Shown: positions 11,634 to 23,860, counted from the first letter of the stretch. The stretch: DNA of 64,000 bases from Sacculina carcini (GCA_916048095.2 OU696587.1:2540579-2604578); one strand, 5' to 3'. Numbers and translations are program-made. The notes: generated by a model not told the origin, from the letters alone.

Positions 11634-13586
11634 TGCACTCCTGATGGTCTATGTTCTAACCTCAGGCCGAGTACCCTGGCACCGTTCATATTACACGGTT
11701 GTTTGGTCACCAGGCCATATCTCTGAAGGTGTTGAACCACGTCTTCAGGCCGTGCACGAGAATGATCCACAATGATGTCATCGATGTAGTGATCCACGCC
11801 TTCTGGATCAAATTCAGCCAACGAAAACACCTTCTTAAGTATGGCCGTGATAACTTTGGGACCGATGCTCAGACCAAAACCTAGTCTTGTCATGACATAC
11901 TTTTTTCCCCAGAAACTTGACCACCTGAAATCTGTGCAGTTCGGCTGACATGTGAATCTGCAGATATGCTTTTTTCAGGTCAATTATGGAAAAATTGCTC
12001 ACCATGCATCGCCATTTGCGGAGCTTTTCGTCGCATACTGCTCAATCCAGCCCTGGATTACTGAGAATATTTAAATTCAGCCTTCTGCAGTCGAACACAG
12101 GTCTGACTTTTTGCTTTTTCTCTTGTTTCACTGCAAACAAGGGCACTGTAGCACCTATGGCTCCGTGTTTTTGCACGTCATACGGGACCAGTATGCCGTT
12201 TCCAATCCACGTCTTCACCTCATTTTCAAAGTCTGCTTTATCAGCCGGTTTTACACTGTAATTCGCGCCGCGAATTTCTTTGCTGGGTACCTCATTGTCC
12301 CAGATCCAGCTCACAGTCCAATTAACTCCATCGAATACAGCCTTGAAGTCCTGATCCTTGACCTCCAATCCTGACCTTTCCAATTTTTTGCACGGCAGGC
12401 TGCATGGATGTGACTGTATCGCCGTGGCTCCCAGAAGAAACCCATCGCGGCGACAATTTCGAACACTTTGTTGTTCGTCACACACCGTGGACTGGCCCCG
12501 CCACAGTCGACCGTTGCTTGTAACAGTCACGCCACCAGCCGCCATCACTGCGTCCATCCTTAGAATTATGTCGAATGACTGATGATAGTCGGACTCAAAT
12601 AGCCACACACGCAGTTCTTTTATGACGGCTCGATCGTCTGACGCCACGCGCACATTTCTAGCTATCACACTTTGATATGTCGAAATACTGGCGCCCCTCA
12701 ACAACTTAAGATTCAATTCGCCTTTTTCCACCGGTAGCAAGTGTGCTAGAGATTTATTCGTGAAAATGGAATTTGAACTTCCCGTGTCAAACAGGGCCAA
12801 CACACGCCCTCTCACACCATCAACACTCACTTCCACGACCCACCCTGAATTGCCGGGGGGACGACTGGTCCTCAAACTTAGAATCGGACCCCCTCTGGAG
12901 TTTTCCGACTTTGGACAGTTCTTCGTCCCATGACCTGGCTCCCCAAATGTGTAGCACACAAGCCGTCTGCTCATGGTTTGACAATTCGTTGAGATGTGCC
13001 CCTGTTGACGGCACTTGAAACAAACTAGAGGTTTTGTGCCGACAGCAGCGTACGTGTGCCCCGCTTCTTCTTTGCTGTCTTCGTTCACGGACACTTTGGA
13101 GCATGCCACCTGTTTGGAGCAACTCAGAAGGTTGCCGAGAGCCAGCTCTTCCCCGTGCATGGCTCTCACGCTCTGTTCAATACTGGGTGGAAGACCCCAC
13201 AGAAACTGGCAAGCGACCCAGCGATCTTCTCCGCTGCCGATCCCCACAACACACTTGGCTAGAAAGCGCAGTTCAGCCATATATTCGTCCAGAGTCTCAT
13301 TTGCGTTCATCCACCTACGTTCTCTATTTCTTGCAAAAGCTGCACATGGTGTTAAGCCGAACGACTGGCGAAGGGCAGCGAGAATTGCGAATTCGTTCTC
13401 TTTGTCCGCCGGAGACAGTTGCCTGTAAACGTTGAACGCTCGGCCAGACAGGAAAGTCGGTATTGCGATTGACGAGTTCCCCACGCCTTTCGCCGAACAC
13501 GCATACCGTAGTTTGTCCATCCATGTGTCCAGATCACCGCTCCCATCGTATTTCTCAGCAATATCTGTCAGCTTCAGTTTGTCCAT
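11591..13586 (-). pseudogene. Element A gag, protease and reverse transcriptase region
   Basis: A 514-codon open frame (13586-12042) fuses gag and the start of pol. It starts MDKLKLTDIAEKYDGSGDLD, has a CCHC knuckle CFKCRQQGHISTNC at residues 189-202, and a second knuckle that lost one Cys (CYTFGEPGHGTKNC). The protease site DTGSS follows at about residue 267, then the region FDGVNWTVSWIW and the RT start KVRPVFDCRRLN. One stop and a frameshift near 11900 separate this from the RT catalytic part (MTRLGFGLSIGPKV, HYIDDIIVDH) at 11893-11591. Gag and pol in one frame without a frameshift signal is a feature of this lineage here. Confidence 0.85.
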
Positions 13587-13595
13587 CGTAGTTCT

Positions 13596-13607
13596 GCCGA
13601 GATAGCT
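13596..13607 (-). other. Primer binding site of element A, matches tRNA-Phe 5' end
   Basis: On the minus strand AGCTATCTCGGC follows the 5' LTR with no spacer. Its complement, GCCGAGATAGCT, differs by one base from the first 12 bases of the widely conserved animal tRNA-Phe (GCCGAAATAGCT). There is no TGG that would pair with a tRNA 3' CCA. Confidence 0.65.
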
Positions 13608-13987
13608 TGTAAGATGAATTCACAGTCCAGGCTATAATAAGATGATGACGATGAAATGAACAATTGAATAAGTGGGTTCACAAATCCCAACCACACGAAA
13701 GTCTCACACGACACAATAGACTACCAAACTCCCACGCGACAAAGCATACCGTCTCACACCGGCTCACTATGCGCACTGCCTCTTTTGTTCCGCTCGACCC
13801 CACGGGAGGCACACTATTCAAAACAATCCTCTCTCTCGCACCCCAATTCCCCTACCATACGCCACCGTGGCCAACTTGCACACAAACATACAAACACCGC
13901 ATAACGGGACCGTCGCTAACGGGACGCATTGAGGGAAGATCAAGCCACATGTACGCGACAAACATTTGCTGCCTTAACACTCTCACA
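13608..13987 (-). repeat. 5' LTR of element A
   Basis: It is the 380-base partner of 9246-9625. On the minus strand it starts TGTGAGAG and ends CATCTTACA, directly followed by the primer binding site at 13607-13596. Confidence 0.9.
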
Positions 13988-13992
13988 CTCTT

Positions 13993-14653
13993 CCTTTATC
14001 TCTGATATATATCAGATACTATATTCTTTCCGACATCTCTTCTAGATGCCTTCCAAATCAATATATATCTGAGTTCATTCTGAGTTTTCCACTCTCCTCG
14101 AATTCCTCCTCCCAGACTTCAGCTTCCTCTTTCTGACTCTGCGCGTGACCTTGGCGCTATATTTGATTCTTCTCTTTCGTTTTCCAGTAACATATCATCT
14201 TTGGCCAGCATCTGTCAATTGATCCTTCGCTCTCTGTATCCAATACGTCCGTTTCTTGATCGTCCTGCCATTAAGCTTATTGTCTCTCTTATTTTCTCTC
14301 GCATTTATTACCGCTGCTCTTTATATTTTCATGTTCCTCATTACTCTGCGTGTTCTTCAGCGTGAGATTCATTCTTCATGTCGTTTTGTTCTTCTTCCTA
14401 CTCCCTGTCGGAATAATTCCCTATTTCTGTTTGATTTTCGTTGGCTACCTATTATTTTCCGTATTCATTTTCGTATCTGTTGTATTGTGTATAAACTTAT
14501 TCGTGGCCCCCTTCAATCTTCCTATCTTTCTGGTCTCCTTACTGTATCTTCTGCATATTCCCGCAATTGTCGCCCTCTCGTCTGCTCTCCTGCTCTCAAC
14601 GGTTCAGCTTGGTCCGCTAAATCGTTTTCTTTTTTGCTCCTCGTTTGTTCAAC
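13993..14653 (+). pseudogene. LINE reverse transcriptase, middle part of the split copy
   Basis: After the LTR element the LINE resumes at the CTCTT target repeat. Fragments in several frames correspond to the thumb and tail of the RT polyprotein seen at 51600-52250: an LGxxFDSS-like block, QxILRSLYPIRP-like and LPIxxRIHFRI-like stretches. Multiple frameshifts and stops are present. It is cut again at 14653/14659 by element B. Confidence 0.7.
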
Positions 14654-14658
14654 TCTCT

Positions 14659-15278
14659 TGTAATGGAAATCGGACGTGGCGGTAGCGATGAGTCGATCAG
14701 TGAACGGAGGCGGGGCTTATATCTTGTGTTTGTGTATCGTTACATGTGTGAGTGTGTATGTTTGTGTGCGTGTGAGTGCGCAGGCGTCAGCGATGTAAGC
14801 AGCGCGCTGTGATCTGATTGGTGGATTCGAAGTTCTGTAAACGAACGGCCGTTAACGGCGGGCGATTCGAATATGTGGCCTGCACTGTGAATGCGGGGCA
14901 GTGGGTTGTGAGAGAGTGTGCGGTTCGGTGGCCCTGCAGTGCACTGTGTTGGATGAGCTTTTCCTTGGTGTTGCGGTGCACAGTGATAAGTGCATATTTA
15001 TTTTGTGTTGCGGTGTACAGTGATAAGTGTATGGATATTTTGTGCTGCGGTGCGCAGTGATAAGTGTGGTCTGCTTGTGCTACGGTATATTGTGTTTGGC
15101 GCCGTCTTGGACTGCTTCGTTGGCTCACTGAAAATCAGTGCGGATTCAGCTGTGATTAATCGTCTATTTAATATTGTGATTAACCAAGTGTCATTATACG
15201 TTACATTGTTCGATCGTCTTTGCGGTCTGGGCATCGAGGTGATAGAATGGCTTTCAGCGACGCGAACATGGAACCAAA
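14659..15278 (+). repeat. 5' LTR of element B, includes gag start codons
   Basis: It starts TGTAATGGAAATCGG and ends GGAACCAAA. The right end is fixed by comparison with 25645-25670, where the same sequence stops at the TCTCT target duplication. Two ATG codons in the gag frame (15247 and 15268) lie inside this LTR. Confidence 0.85.
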
Positions 15279-16035
15279 AGCTATTTCGGCAGCATATGAA
15301 ACGTCGTTCGATTTGAGGCTGGTGCCGGAGTATGACGGGAAACATGACCCCACGGAATGGCTAGGGAAAGTGCGGAAAATGTGTCGACTTCACGGTGTAC
15401 GTGATGTAGCGCAGGTAGTGGGTATGCGAATCACTGGCGATGCATATGCCGTCGTTGATTGCCTCTCTGATGAGGACCAGTTGGACATCAGCAAAGTGGA
15501 GCAGGCACTTCAGACTGCGTTCGGCATGGACACTTTTGGTGCGTATGACGCGTTTGTGAAACGAAGATTAACTGAAGGTGAATGTGTCGATGTGATGCTC
15601 TCTGATCTACGCAGACTGGGAGCCAGATGCAACATCACTGATCCAGTTTCCATCAAGTGTGTGTTTATATCAGCCATTCCTCTATCAGTACGACACGTGC
15701 TCAGGGCTAATGCGAAGTTGGACTCCATGACAGTATCGGATGTTGTCAGCAGAACTAGAGTGATATTGTCAGAAACGGGTGAAAATATTGATACTGGACT
15801 ATCTGCTTCTGCTCCTGAGCCTGGCCCACCGGCACGGCTGTCTTCAGGAAAAATGTTGTCAGGTGCTCTCAGGTGTTTTTTGTGTAACCGACCAGGGCAT
15901 TTTGCACGCGGATGCCCTCGTCGAATGAATCGGGCTGGAGGCGAAGAAAGGAATGATGTCAAATGTTTCAAGTGTGGCACGTTCGGACACGTCAGCCCAA
16001 ATTGTCCGGGAAACGACCAAGGAGGAGAGGCATAG
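15247..16035 (+). pseudogene. Element B gag
   Basis: An open frame runs from the LTR through the primer binding site into a capsid-like region (LVPEYDGKHDPTEWLGKVRK, then DTFGAYDAFVKRRL). It ends with two standard CX2CX4HX4C knuckles (CFLCNRPGHFARGC and CFKCGTFGHVSPNC). No ATG occurs between the primer binding site and the conserved capsid start, so translation would begin in the LTR at 15247 or 15268. Pol follows in another frame, overlapping from 15963. Confidence 0.8.
15279..15290 (+). other. Primer binding site of element B, matches tRNA-Phe 5' end
   Basis: AGCTATTTCGGC lies flush against the 5' LTR. It is the exact complement of GCCGAAATAGCT, the first 12 bases of animal tRNA-Phe as I know it. 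Confidence 0.68.
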
Positions 16036-17080
16036 GTGCCAATCTCTTCTCCTCGAACGTAACGGCGCCGCTGGTTACGACAACTGTGATGGTCAATGGT
16101 GTTCAATGTCTTGCGCTCGTCGATACGGGCTGTTCCAGAAGCTTGATTTATGAGTTCCTGTGTAGAGAGCGAGTGGAATCTTGCGGTGAGTGGCTGGTGA
16201 CGATTAGCGGAGATCGTATGAGATGCCAAGGTAGCTGCGCAGTTACGGTTACCATGAACAATAGAAAGGCATTTGAGCTCAACGTACTTGTGGTGAAACA
16301 TAGACCAGCCGGTTTTGACTTTGTTCTTGGTATTGATGACATTGTAGCTATGGGTGGCATGGTGTTGGATTCGGAGAGAAAGTTGACATGTGGTGTTGAG
16401 AAAAATGGCTGCGTTCATCTGGAATCGGGCGTAGCAGCAGCAGCAAGTGGAAGCAGTATAACAAGTAGTTATGAGCTTGAAGGCAAATATTTCCTGGCTA
16501 CATTCGATGCAGAGGAAAGGTCATGGAGAGTGAGATGGAAGTGGTCGCAGCGTCCGGGTGTCTTGGAGAATCGAACCGCCGAGTACGCAATAGCGCCGCA
16601 TGCCCGTAGCGAGTATCAGGCAGAGTTAAAATCATGGATTGACGCTGGATGGCTTGTTGAGTACAACGAACGAACCCACGGACCAGTCAAAGGGCTGATT
16701 CCGCTTATGGCAGTCAGTCAGAAGAATAAGTGCAAAGTCAGGCCGGTGATGGATTTTCGCCAACTCAATCGGTTTGTTGAAACTCACACCGCGGATGTCG
16801 ACGTCTGTCACCAGAAACTGAGAGATTGGAGGAGGCGGGGGATCGCATAGCATTGTTTGACCTGACGCGCGCCTACCTTCAGATTGAAATTGAGCCTGCG
16901 CTCTGGTGTTACCAGACGGTGTTGATATCCGACAAGCGGTATTGCTTGACACGACTGGGTTTCGGCTTAAGTGCAGCTCCGATCATCATGAAGGAGATTG
17001 TCAAATTCGTGTGTCGGCTAGATGCTGAGGTCGAGAGAGCAGCTTCATCATACATTGATGATATTTTGGTGGACGAGTAG
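15963..17080 (+). pseudogene. Element B protease and reverse transcriptase region
   Basis: The frame 15963-16850 has the protease block LALVDTGCSRSLIYEF, a lineage-specific stretch RSWRVRWKWSQRP, and the RT start KVRPVMDFRQLNRF. A frameshift near 16840 leads to 16826-17080 with LFDLTRAYLQIEIEP, YCLTRLGFGLSAAPIIM and SSYIDDILVDE followed by a stop. The RT catalytic Asp pair (DD of YIDDI) is present. The product would copy element RNA into DNA. Confidence 0.82.
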
Positions 17081-19088
17081 GTGTTGAGCGCGGAAAGAGT
17101 CAGCGAACACTTCTCGAGATACGGACTGACCTGCAAACCTGCGGAACGGGCCGACCCATCATGCCGTGTGCTAGGTCTGAGTGTTTTGCGCCAGGCAGAC
17201 GGATTGGTGTGGAGAAGAGACAATCCTGTGGCGGAAATTGTTGAGCCAATAACTCGACGGTCAGTTTTCTCGTGGTGTGGCCGGTTAGTCGCAAATTTGC
17301 CGGTGGCTGGGTGGCTGAGGCCTGCCACCTCTTGGATAAAGCGATGCGTCAACTCTGTGACAAAAGGATGGGACGATGTTGTGGAGGATCCATCCCTGAA
17401 GAACAAGATTTTGTTTGTGATCGACAAACTTGCTAATGAGGATCCAGCACGGGGAGTGTGGCGAGTGACCGAAGATGAGGCAACCGTTTGGACTGATGCC
17501 AGTTCGATTGCTGGGGGAGTTGTGTTGGAGACTCAGGATTCAGGAGTAATCGAAGACGCGTGTTGGCTCCGCCGAGATGACACTACCCATATCAATATGG
17601 CCGAGCTGGACGCCGCGATCAAAGGCATTAACATGGCGGTCTCGTGGGGCTTGAAGTCAATCAATCTCTGCACAGATTCTGCCACGGTTCATCGGTGGGT
17701 TGATGATGCTTTGAGTGGCTGTGCTAGGCTTCGAACGAAAGCGCACGGTGAACTCCTGATCCGTCGCAGAGTGAATATCATCAGACAGATGGTCGATGAG
17801 CCTGATATTCAGATCAAGGTGCGACTTGTTCGTTCCGCGGAAAACTTGGCAGATGTCCTCACGCGTGTGCCGAAAAATTGGATTGGTGGCCAACCACTGA
17901 CCGTCGGTGCGGCAGCAACAACTTCAACAGCTCCCAGTTCAGTCGCTGAGCAAATTGCAAGCATTCATGCACAAGCGGGGCATCCAGGAATTCGTCGGAC
18001 CTTTTACTTTGCTAGACGCGATCTCGCTAAACCGGTCAACCGATCGCAAGTGCGCCAGGTGGTTGTGACATATGTAATTCGATTGACCCAGCTCCGGTAA
18101 AATGGCGTCACGGTACACTCAGTGTTGCCCACGTGTGGCATCGCTTGGCAATCGACATCAGCCACTACAAGAACCAGCCGTACTTGACGGTTATTGATTG
18201 CGGTCCTTCACGGTTTAGCCTGTGGAGGCAACTACGAGCAGCGGACAGTGAGCAAGTAAATCAGCAGTTAGAGCGAATTTTGCTTGAAAGAGGAGCACCA
18301 GTTGAGCTGCTCTGTGACAATGATACTGTGTTTAGAGGTCGGTCATTCGCAGCGCTAGCAGCGAGATGGAAGATGGACTGCGCTTCAGAGCAGCGTACGC
18401 TGCCAGTGGTAATGCGATCATAGAACGCAACCACAAGACCGTAAAAGTCATCGCAGCACGAAAATCATGCGGTATCGCTGAGGCCGTACATCTGTACAAC
18501 TCTACTCCTCGCGATGGAGAAAATGAGAATTCTGCGCCGGCCAATGACGTCTACCGCTACAGGATACGCGAGTGCACGAGACCTCGAGCAAATCAGCTTG
18601 GCCAGGAGTCGTCTGGTGCTAAACGCGCAAGGTTCGCTGTTGGTGAGGCAGTATGGGTTCGCCAGCGTGGAAGCAGATGCACCAACCGATCAGCGCAGGG
18701 AGTCGTGAGTGGCGTCGTTTCAGAGCAAGTGGTGGAGGTTGATGGTGTGCCGCGTCACGTCCGAGACCTCCGACGAAGAGTCCAGAACGGTGTAGGCGAC
18801 GATCAATCAGGTGACACAAGATCATCCGACGAACCTCCTCTGTGGATTGGTCATCCAGAGTCTCATCCCACGTCGGGCTCTGTTGTGTCAGAACCAGCTT
18901 CGTCATCAGCGCAAGAGCGGACTGATACAGCCGGAGCGTTTGATGATGCAAGCCCTGCAATTGATGGCGTTGATCGACAAGAGCCTATTGTTACACCGAC
19001 AGACAGACTACGTCGGGGGGAGCGGTTACGGCGACCGCCTCGTCGGTATTGTTCATGTTGTGATCTTGGAGGCCAGGGAGGGGTGTAA
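17081..19088 (+). pseudogene. Element B RNase H and integrase region
   Basis: Frame 17081-18100 holds the RT connection and RNase H (VWTDASSIAGGVV, HINMAELDAAIKGINM, LCTDSATVHRWV). Frames 18133-18423 and 18366-19088 hold the integrase: DISHYKNQPYLTVIDCG, LLCDNDTVFRG and NAIIERNHKTVKVIA as the D, D and E blocks, then a basic C-terminal tail ending at the 3' LTR. Frameshifts at about 18090 and 18400 break it. The stop codon at 19086-19088 overlaps the LTR start TGTAATGG. Confidence 0.82.
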
Positions 19089-19673
19089 TGGAAATCGGAC
19101 GTGGCGGTAGCGATGAGTCGATCAGTGAACGGAGGCGGGGCTTATATCTTGTGTTTGTGTATTGTTGCATGTGTGAGTGTGTATGTTTGTGTGCGTGTGA
19201 GTGCGCAGGCGTCAGCGACGTAAGCAGCGCGCTGTGATCTGATTGGTGGATTTGAAGTTCTGTAAACGAATGGCCGTTAACGGCGGGCGATTCGAATATG
19301 TGGCCTGCACTGTGAATGCGGGGCAGTGGGTTGTGAGAGAGTGTGCGGTTCGGTGGCCCTGCAGTGCACTGTGTTGGATGAGCTTTTCCTTGGTGTTGCG
19401 GTGCACAGTGATAAGTGCATATTTATTTTGTGTTGCGGTGTACAGTGATGAGTGTATGGTTATTTTGTGCTGTGGTGCGCAGTGATAAGTGTGGCTTGTG
19501 CTACGGTATATTTTGTTTGGCGCCGTCTTGGACTGCTTCGTTGGCTCACTGAAAGTCAGTGCGGATTCAGCTGTGATCATTCGTCTATTTAATATTGTGA
19601 TTAACCAAGTGTCATTATACGTTACATGGTTCGATCGTCTTTGCGGTCTGGGCATCGAGGTGATAGAATGGCT
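19084..19673 (+). repeat. 3' LTR of element B, left part
   Basis: It matches 14659-15250 with a few substitutions and a short indel near 19490. It is interrupted at 19673 by element C; the remaining bases are at 25645-25670. Confidence 0.88.
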
Positions 19674-20561
19674 TGTCGCTGATGGGCATGATGCCGCTAG
19701 CGATCAGTCCCAGTGGCTGTGGCAGCAGGTGTGCCGTGAACCAGTGGCGTAGTGTACGAGTGACGGAGGGTGTGAGACCCAGTCACTCACTAACGCCAAC
19801 TGCAGCGCACTGGAACGACAGGCTGTGCCCTGTCTGTCGACCCGAAATCGACTACCCTACAACGCGACGCTCGGTATAAAAACCTTCCGTCTTGCTAAGA
19901 GACGTCCGAGCTGGGAGTGCACCGCTAAGTGACACTAGCCAGACTCGACGGTTTAAAGCGAACGTCTGATGCCTCAGAATCAAATGTGCTCAAGCCCACC
20001 ACTATGGGTGTCTGTCTCGGAGGAATAACCGGCTACGGTATTCAGTCCAAGGCAGGCGGCAGAGCACAATCTATCCTTGGCAAAACGCTGTGAGGGCGAT
20101 GTGGTCTTTAAAAAGACCGAAATGTATATTGCGTAGGTTAACTCGCTAATTTCACAGGGAGCGGGAGCGGTACCGTGGAGACCAGTCAAACTCAGAGCCG
20201 ACGACGTGAAAGAGACCTTTATTGCCGAAAGTGCACGCTTTATATACCGCACGTTGTAACCGTACGGTGTGGTGTTACACGTGACGTCACTGCTACCGTG
20301 TGCAACATGATGAATGTGTATGTGTGTGTGTGTGTGTTTGTCTGACGCGCATGCGCGTCTATCATTTTGCGATAAATAAAACAGCAATAACAATGAAAAG
20401 CATATACAAACACCGTGCACACATAATTGTTATATAACGGAATTAATACGTAATGACACTCGCGGTAATACAGTGACAGTGATATAATTGGCAAATGCAA
20501 ATACAATAAAACAGTGTACACATTTGACATACATGGAACAGAATTGATGTGTGTGGCTACA
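19674..20561 (-). repeat. 3' LTR of element C
   Basis: It starts TGTCGCTGATGG and ends GTGTGGCTACA on the plus strand, 888 bases. On the minus strand a TATA box (TATATAAAG, 20246-20238) is followed about 20 bases downstream by AATAAA (20223-20218). The polypurine tract GGGAGGGGGTAG (minus strand) abuts it at 20562-20573. Confidence 0.9.
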
Positions 20562-21089
20562 CTACCCCCTCCCTAGACTGTCGAGTACAAAGGCGACATG
20601 TCGATATCTCTGTGGGGCACGTACAATGCGTCCACTGCGTGTTCTGATGCACGCCTTACTTGTAACCACCGGTGGGTGTGTGTGCTGTGAAGTTCTGTGC
20701 GTGCTGCTGTCTGTGCACTCAGATGTCCGGTGAACAGGCGCGTCGGTTCTGACAAACAACTCGGTAGTGTCAGGTTCTGTTGACGTGGAGTCGTTTATGA
20801 TCGGCGATGAAGCAACACGTTCTTCAGCTATTTCGACAAATGCCGGTTTGCAGCGATCAATGGAGATGACGTCGTCTTTGCTGCGTCGCATGATGGTAAT
20901 GGTCTTGCCAGTCCTGGCCTTCACCAAGAAGGGACCGTCGTACCGACTCTCCAGGGGATAGCGATGACCATCTTTGCGCACGAAAACGTGAGTGCACGTT
21001 GACAGGGCACTGGGAACGTATGAACGCTGCTGAACCGGACGTGGCAGAGTTGGCCTAAGTTTCGCTATATGACGTCGCAGTCTGTTCAC
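20562..21089 (-). pseudogene. Element C pol C-terminal tail
   Basis: This frame has the post-integrase block HVFVRKDGHRYPLESRYDGP, a GPF/Y-type module (YDGPFLV), followed by DVISIDRCKPAFV and a Ser/Thr-rich tail. A stop at about 21131 separates it from the integrase core, so the native pol was continuous here. Confidence 0.82.
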
Positions 21090-21131
21090 GTACGAAGACG
21101 GGTCAGAAGCCGGTGCTGAAGAGTGAAAGAA

Positions 21132-23860
21132 CTATCCAGGTAATCTCACCGTAGAGCCGTACACGAGCTCCGCTGCTGTGGCACCGATGTCCGGTTTGTG
21201 AGTGGCTCGGATGCCTAGCAGAACCAGAGGCAGAGCGTCTGTCCAGGAGGTGAGATCGTGAGCCCTCAGGCCCGTTTTCAGCTGCCGGTGCAGCCGTTCC
21301 ACCATGCCGTTGCAGGCCGGATGGAAGCTGGTTGTGCGCTTTCGTTGACAACCAAGCATGCGCTGCATGTCACTCCACAACGCCGACTCGAATTGAGCAC
21401 CGCGGTCACTTGTGATGGTGGTTGGCACGCCGTACCTCGCGATCCAGCTGCTGATGAACGCACGTGCGACTGTCTCGGTGCGTGAATCTGGAATGGGGAT
21501 GGCTTCCGGCCATCGAGTGAAACGGTCGACACAAGTGAGGATGTAAGAACAACCACGAGACGGGGGTAGAGGACCCACGAGGTCAACATGGATGTGGTCG
21601 AAGCGTTCTTTTGGTGCGTCAAATGTTCCGATTGGTGATTTGGTGTGACGAGTCACTTTGTTTTTCTGGCACTGGATGCAAGCTCTAGCAATGTGCCTCA
21701 CTTCTCTATCCATATTGGGCCATGCGAAACGCTTGCTCACCAACTTCACAGTGGCGTCGACACCCGGGTGAGAAATGTCGTGGAGAAACTTCGTATAAGG
21801 TTGCCTCAATGCCACCGGTAATACTGGACGCGAAGATCCGGTCGATTTGTCACACAGCAGTGTAGTGTCGTCTGTCAATTTGACGTCCTTGAGCTTCAGT
21901 GAGCCAGGTGAACGACGGATTTCCTCTATGGACGGATCCTCCACTTGAGCGTGCGCGAGTGCGGTGAAATCGTCAATGGGTACGCTTGGTTGTGTCAGCA
22001 TAGTCACAGTACGCGATAGAGCGTCAGCAGCTGCGTTGTCCTTGCCAGGAATATGCCGAATGTCTCCGATGAATTGGCTGATGAAGTCAAGATGTCTCAG
22101 CTCACGGGGAGAATGGCGATCGGATGCGGCACCGAGTGCACTCACGAGCGGCTTGTGGTCGGTGAATACACAGGGATGCTGCCCTTCGATTATATGTCGG
22201 AAGTGTTTCACTGCCAGGTACACACCGAGAAGCTCACGTCCAAAGGTGCTGTACTTGCGCTGCGTTTTGTCGAGTGACTTTGAGAAATATGACAGCGGTT
22301 GCCACTGATGGTTGACTTCTTGCTGCAACACTGCTCCTACGCCAGTGTCTGATGCGTCCACTACGATGCTGAGCGGAGCACCAGGCCGTTGATGGGCGAG
22401 CTGAGTTGCTTGTGACAACGTGTGTTTGATCGATTCGAACGCATCTTGTGTTGACACAGTCCAGGCGACGGCAGCTCTGGAGCGTTTGGCGCGGTGTGTG
22501 ATGAGCGCATGGAGGGGCTGAAGCATATGGGCGGCGTTCGGAATGAATCTGTGGTAGTACGCCATACCCATACCATACCCAAGAAGCGTCGTAGTCCGGA
22601 CTGGCTGGATGGCAATGGGTAGTGACGTATGGCGTCCACTCTCTCAGGAAGTGGGTGGACACTGCCAGAGTATACCATGTGTCCCAGGAACTTGACGCGT
22701 TTGGCACCGAGTACGCACTTATCCTTGTTTACGACGATGCCGTACTGTTGAAGTCGAGTGAAAACGGTTCGCAGGAGGTTCTCATGATGTGTTTCGGACG
22801 GGCTGGCCAGTAAAATATCATCCAGGTATGCAAAACAATGAGGAACTCCGCGCAACACCTCGTCGATGAACCGTTGAAAAGTTTGTCCCGCGTTGCGAAG
22901 GCCAAATGGCATACGCACCATTTCGTAAAGCCCAAACGGCGTTGTTATTGCGGTTTTTGGAATGTCCGCCGGTTCGACAGGAATCTGATTATAAGCGCGT
23001 ACCAAATCCAGCGTAGAAAATAACGTGCAGCCGTGCAGGTGCGTTGAAAAATCTCTGAGGTACGGCAGCGGGTACCTGTCAGGCACTGTGCGTGCGTTCA
23101 GCCCACGGTAATCGCCGCATGGGCGCCACTCACCTGGTGTTTTCTTCGGCACGAGATGCAGTGGTGATGCCCAGTTGCTGGACGATGGGCGTATGATGCC
23201 GAGTTTCCACATCTTGTCGAATTTGCGTCTGGCAATGACATCGCGACCCTGTGGCAGACGTCTGGGCCTGAAGAACACTGGCTGGCCGGTGGTCACGATG
23301 TGGTGTGTGACTGAATGCTTCACCTGTGACGGTGCAGTGGGAGGAGCTGTCAGGTCCGTAAACTCGTCCAGGACGTGTTGGTAGGCGGTGAGCGGCATTG
23401 CAATCACCTGAATGCCGGGTGCTGTCAGCTGTAGAATCGAGCCCGTATTCAGGACGACGCCATCTCGTAGTAGCCGTTGCTGGTTGATGTCCACGACCAA
23501 TCTGTGTGCTCGCAGAAAATCCGCGCCGATAATAGACATATTTACGTCAGCGACCAGAAATGTCCACGGACACGTTGCGCCGTTACCGAAGGGAACGGTG
23601 TGGCGTCTAGTGCCGTACATCTCAATGGCAGACCCGTTGGCGGCTCGTAGTCGTGTCTGATTTGCAATGCGTGAAAAGCAATGTTTGTTGCTTTTGTATG
23701 GCAAGACACTCACTTGTGCACCAGTGTCAATGAGATATTTTTCATGTGTTGCCCTATCACTCACGAACAATAATGACACTAACCTTGCATTGCCTCCCAA
23801 ACACTGCGCCACGTGCTGGGGGCTCTTCAGTTTAAAGCCCATGAGCACGGAGGTGAGCAT
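21132..23860 (-). pseudogene. Element C pol: protease, RT, RNase H, integrase
   Basis: Frame 23860-22361 carries the protease ([20 protein letters not shown]), then RT with [45 protein letters not shown] and [13 protein letters not shown] frameshift near 22570 passes to 22571-21132, with the connection domain (YYHRFIPN), RNase H (VDASDTGVGAVLQQ, FTDHKPLVSAL), the H2C2 zinc site and integrase blocks (HVDLVGPLPPS, TSDRGAQFES, NGMVERLHRQLK). Lengths fit a normal Gypsy pol. One frameshift and one terminal stop inactivate it. Confidence 0.9.

Larger units (their letters stand above)
9246..13987 (-). mobile_element. LTR retrotransposon A (lineage 1), full length, degraded
   Basis: Two 380-base LTRs (9246-9625 and 13608-13987) enclose gag-pol on the minus strand. 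The 5-base target duplication CTCTT (9241-9245 and 13988-13992) is perfect. Domain order on the minus strand is capsid-like gag, CCHC knuckle, protease (DTGSS), RT (LTRLGFGL-type, YIDDII), RNase H (HINVAELDAAIKG), integrase. The polypurine tract is at 9626-9635. The order PR-RT-RH-IN is that of Ty3/Gypsy elements, but the RT and RNase H signatures differ from standard Gypsy clades and match elements B and F in this window. It sits inside a LINE. Confidence 0.9.

Noticed and set aside
9246-13987. Assignment of elements A, B and F to BEL/Pao
   Set aside because: RT begins VRPVxDxRxLN and domain order and protease fit Ty3-like elements. BEL RT motifs are not seen.
15510-16418. Long minus-strand open frame of 302 codons
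   Set aside because: It is the shadow of element B gag and protease on the plus strand and has no domain of its own.
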